Assembly (NCBI GenBank): GCA_003245395.1 | Contig: QKDF01000317.1 | Coordinates: 1-5,730, forward strand | Origin: Clostridia bacterium | GTDB lineage: Bacteria; Bacillota; Clostridia; Oscillospirales; Oscillospiraceae | Length of the DNA stretch: 5,730 nucleotides | Direction: 5' to 3' | In this document: positions 5,676-5,730 of the stretch, piece after piece | How positions within the stretch are numbered: the first letter of the stretch is position 1 | Layout: each line of letters starts with the position of its first letter | The notes under the pieces: model-generated | What the model was told of the DNA's origin: nothing | The model's input: only the letters and a program-made list of their open reading frames with translations | Databases searched by the model: none | Program-made: the position numbers and the translations under genes

Positions 5676-5730
5676 CCCACTATATAGCCGACACCCTTTT
5701 TGGTCCGGATAAAGTCCGGCAGACCGTGCT
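5672..5730 (-). CDS. OmpR-family (BceR-type) response regulator, C-terminal end only
   Basis: The frame ending at TGA 5674-5672 reads HGLPDFIRTKKGVGYIVG. The IRTKKGVGYIVG ending is the characteristic beta-hairpin wing at the end of an OmpR/PhoB winged-helix DNA-binding domain. The rest of the gene, including the receiver domain, lies beyond the window. It overlaps the kinase start by 4 nt, so the two form a classic two-component pair. It probably recognises the direct repeat before the ATPase gene. Confidence 0.85.
   Translation of the reverse strand, partial: HGLPDFIRTKKGVGYIVG

Noticed and set aside
1..5730. CRISPR arrays, tRNA or rRNA genes, insertion sequences
   Set aside because: No regularly spaced repeats, cloverleaf-like segments, transposase motifs or terminal inverted repeats were found on either strand.

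Overview
The window looks like a chromosomal segment from a gut-type Clostridia (Bacillota, Oscillospiraceae/Lachnospiraceae-like). The grounds are a moderate GC content, strong AGGAGG-type ribosome binding sites, a c-di-GMP-I riboswitch with an intrinsic terminator, and a complete Bce-type antimicrobial-peptide resistance cluster. This placement is inferred from gene content only.

Left part (1-141, + strand): a 14-bp palindrome lies at the window edge. A GEMM-I (cyclic-di-GMP-I) riboswitch candidate follows, then a rho-independent terminator. No intact gene that it would control follows directly.

Middle part (142-1838, + strand): a decayed or rearranged nucleic-acid-processing cassette. It begins in the T-tract of the terminator with the C-terminal end of a DUF3427-type helicase, broken by an internal deletion, a frameshift and a nonsense codon. 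Two tightly packed intact genes follow: a MutT/NudG-like NUDIX hydrolase, whose ATG directly follows the old helicase stop, and a DEDDh (DnaQ-like) 3'-5' exonuclease, whose start overlaps the NUDIX stop by 4 bp. Next comes a small protein with a very good ribosome binding site, but its C-terminus appears to run out of frame into a scrap of another helicase (a motif Ia-like stretch). The cassette is thus bracketed by a helicase C-terminus on its left and an N-terminal-half helicase fragment on its right. That order suggests a collapsed tandem or rearranged locus.

Right part (1849-5730, - strand): a Bce-type module read right to left. It comprises the end of an OmpR-family response regulator, an intramembrane-sensing histidine kinase, an ABC ATPase and a ten-TM FtsX-like permease with a large extracellular domain. 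Regulator and kinase overlap by GTGA, and ATPase and permease overlap by 8 nt. A 70-bp gap between kinase and ATPase holds a perfect 10-bp direct repeat with a 20-bp period, a good candidate operator for the response regulator. In such modules the transporter both senses and removes peptide antibiotics that target lipid II-cycle intermediates. It signals through the kinase to the regulator, which induces the transporter genes.

The two halves converge with only 10 bp between the last remnant stop codon and the permease stop, and no terminator is visible there.
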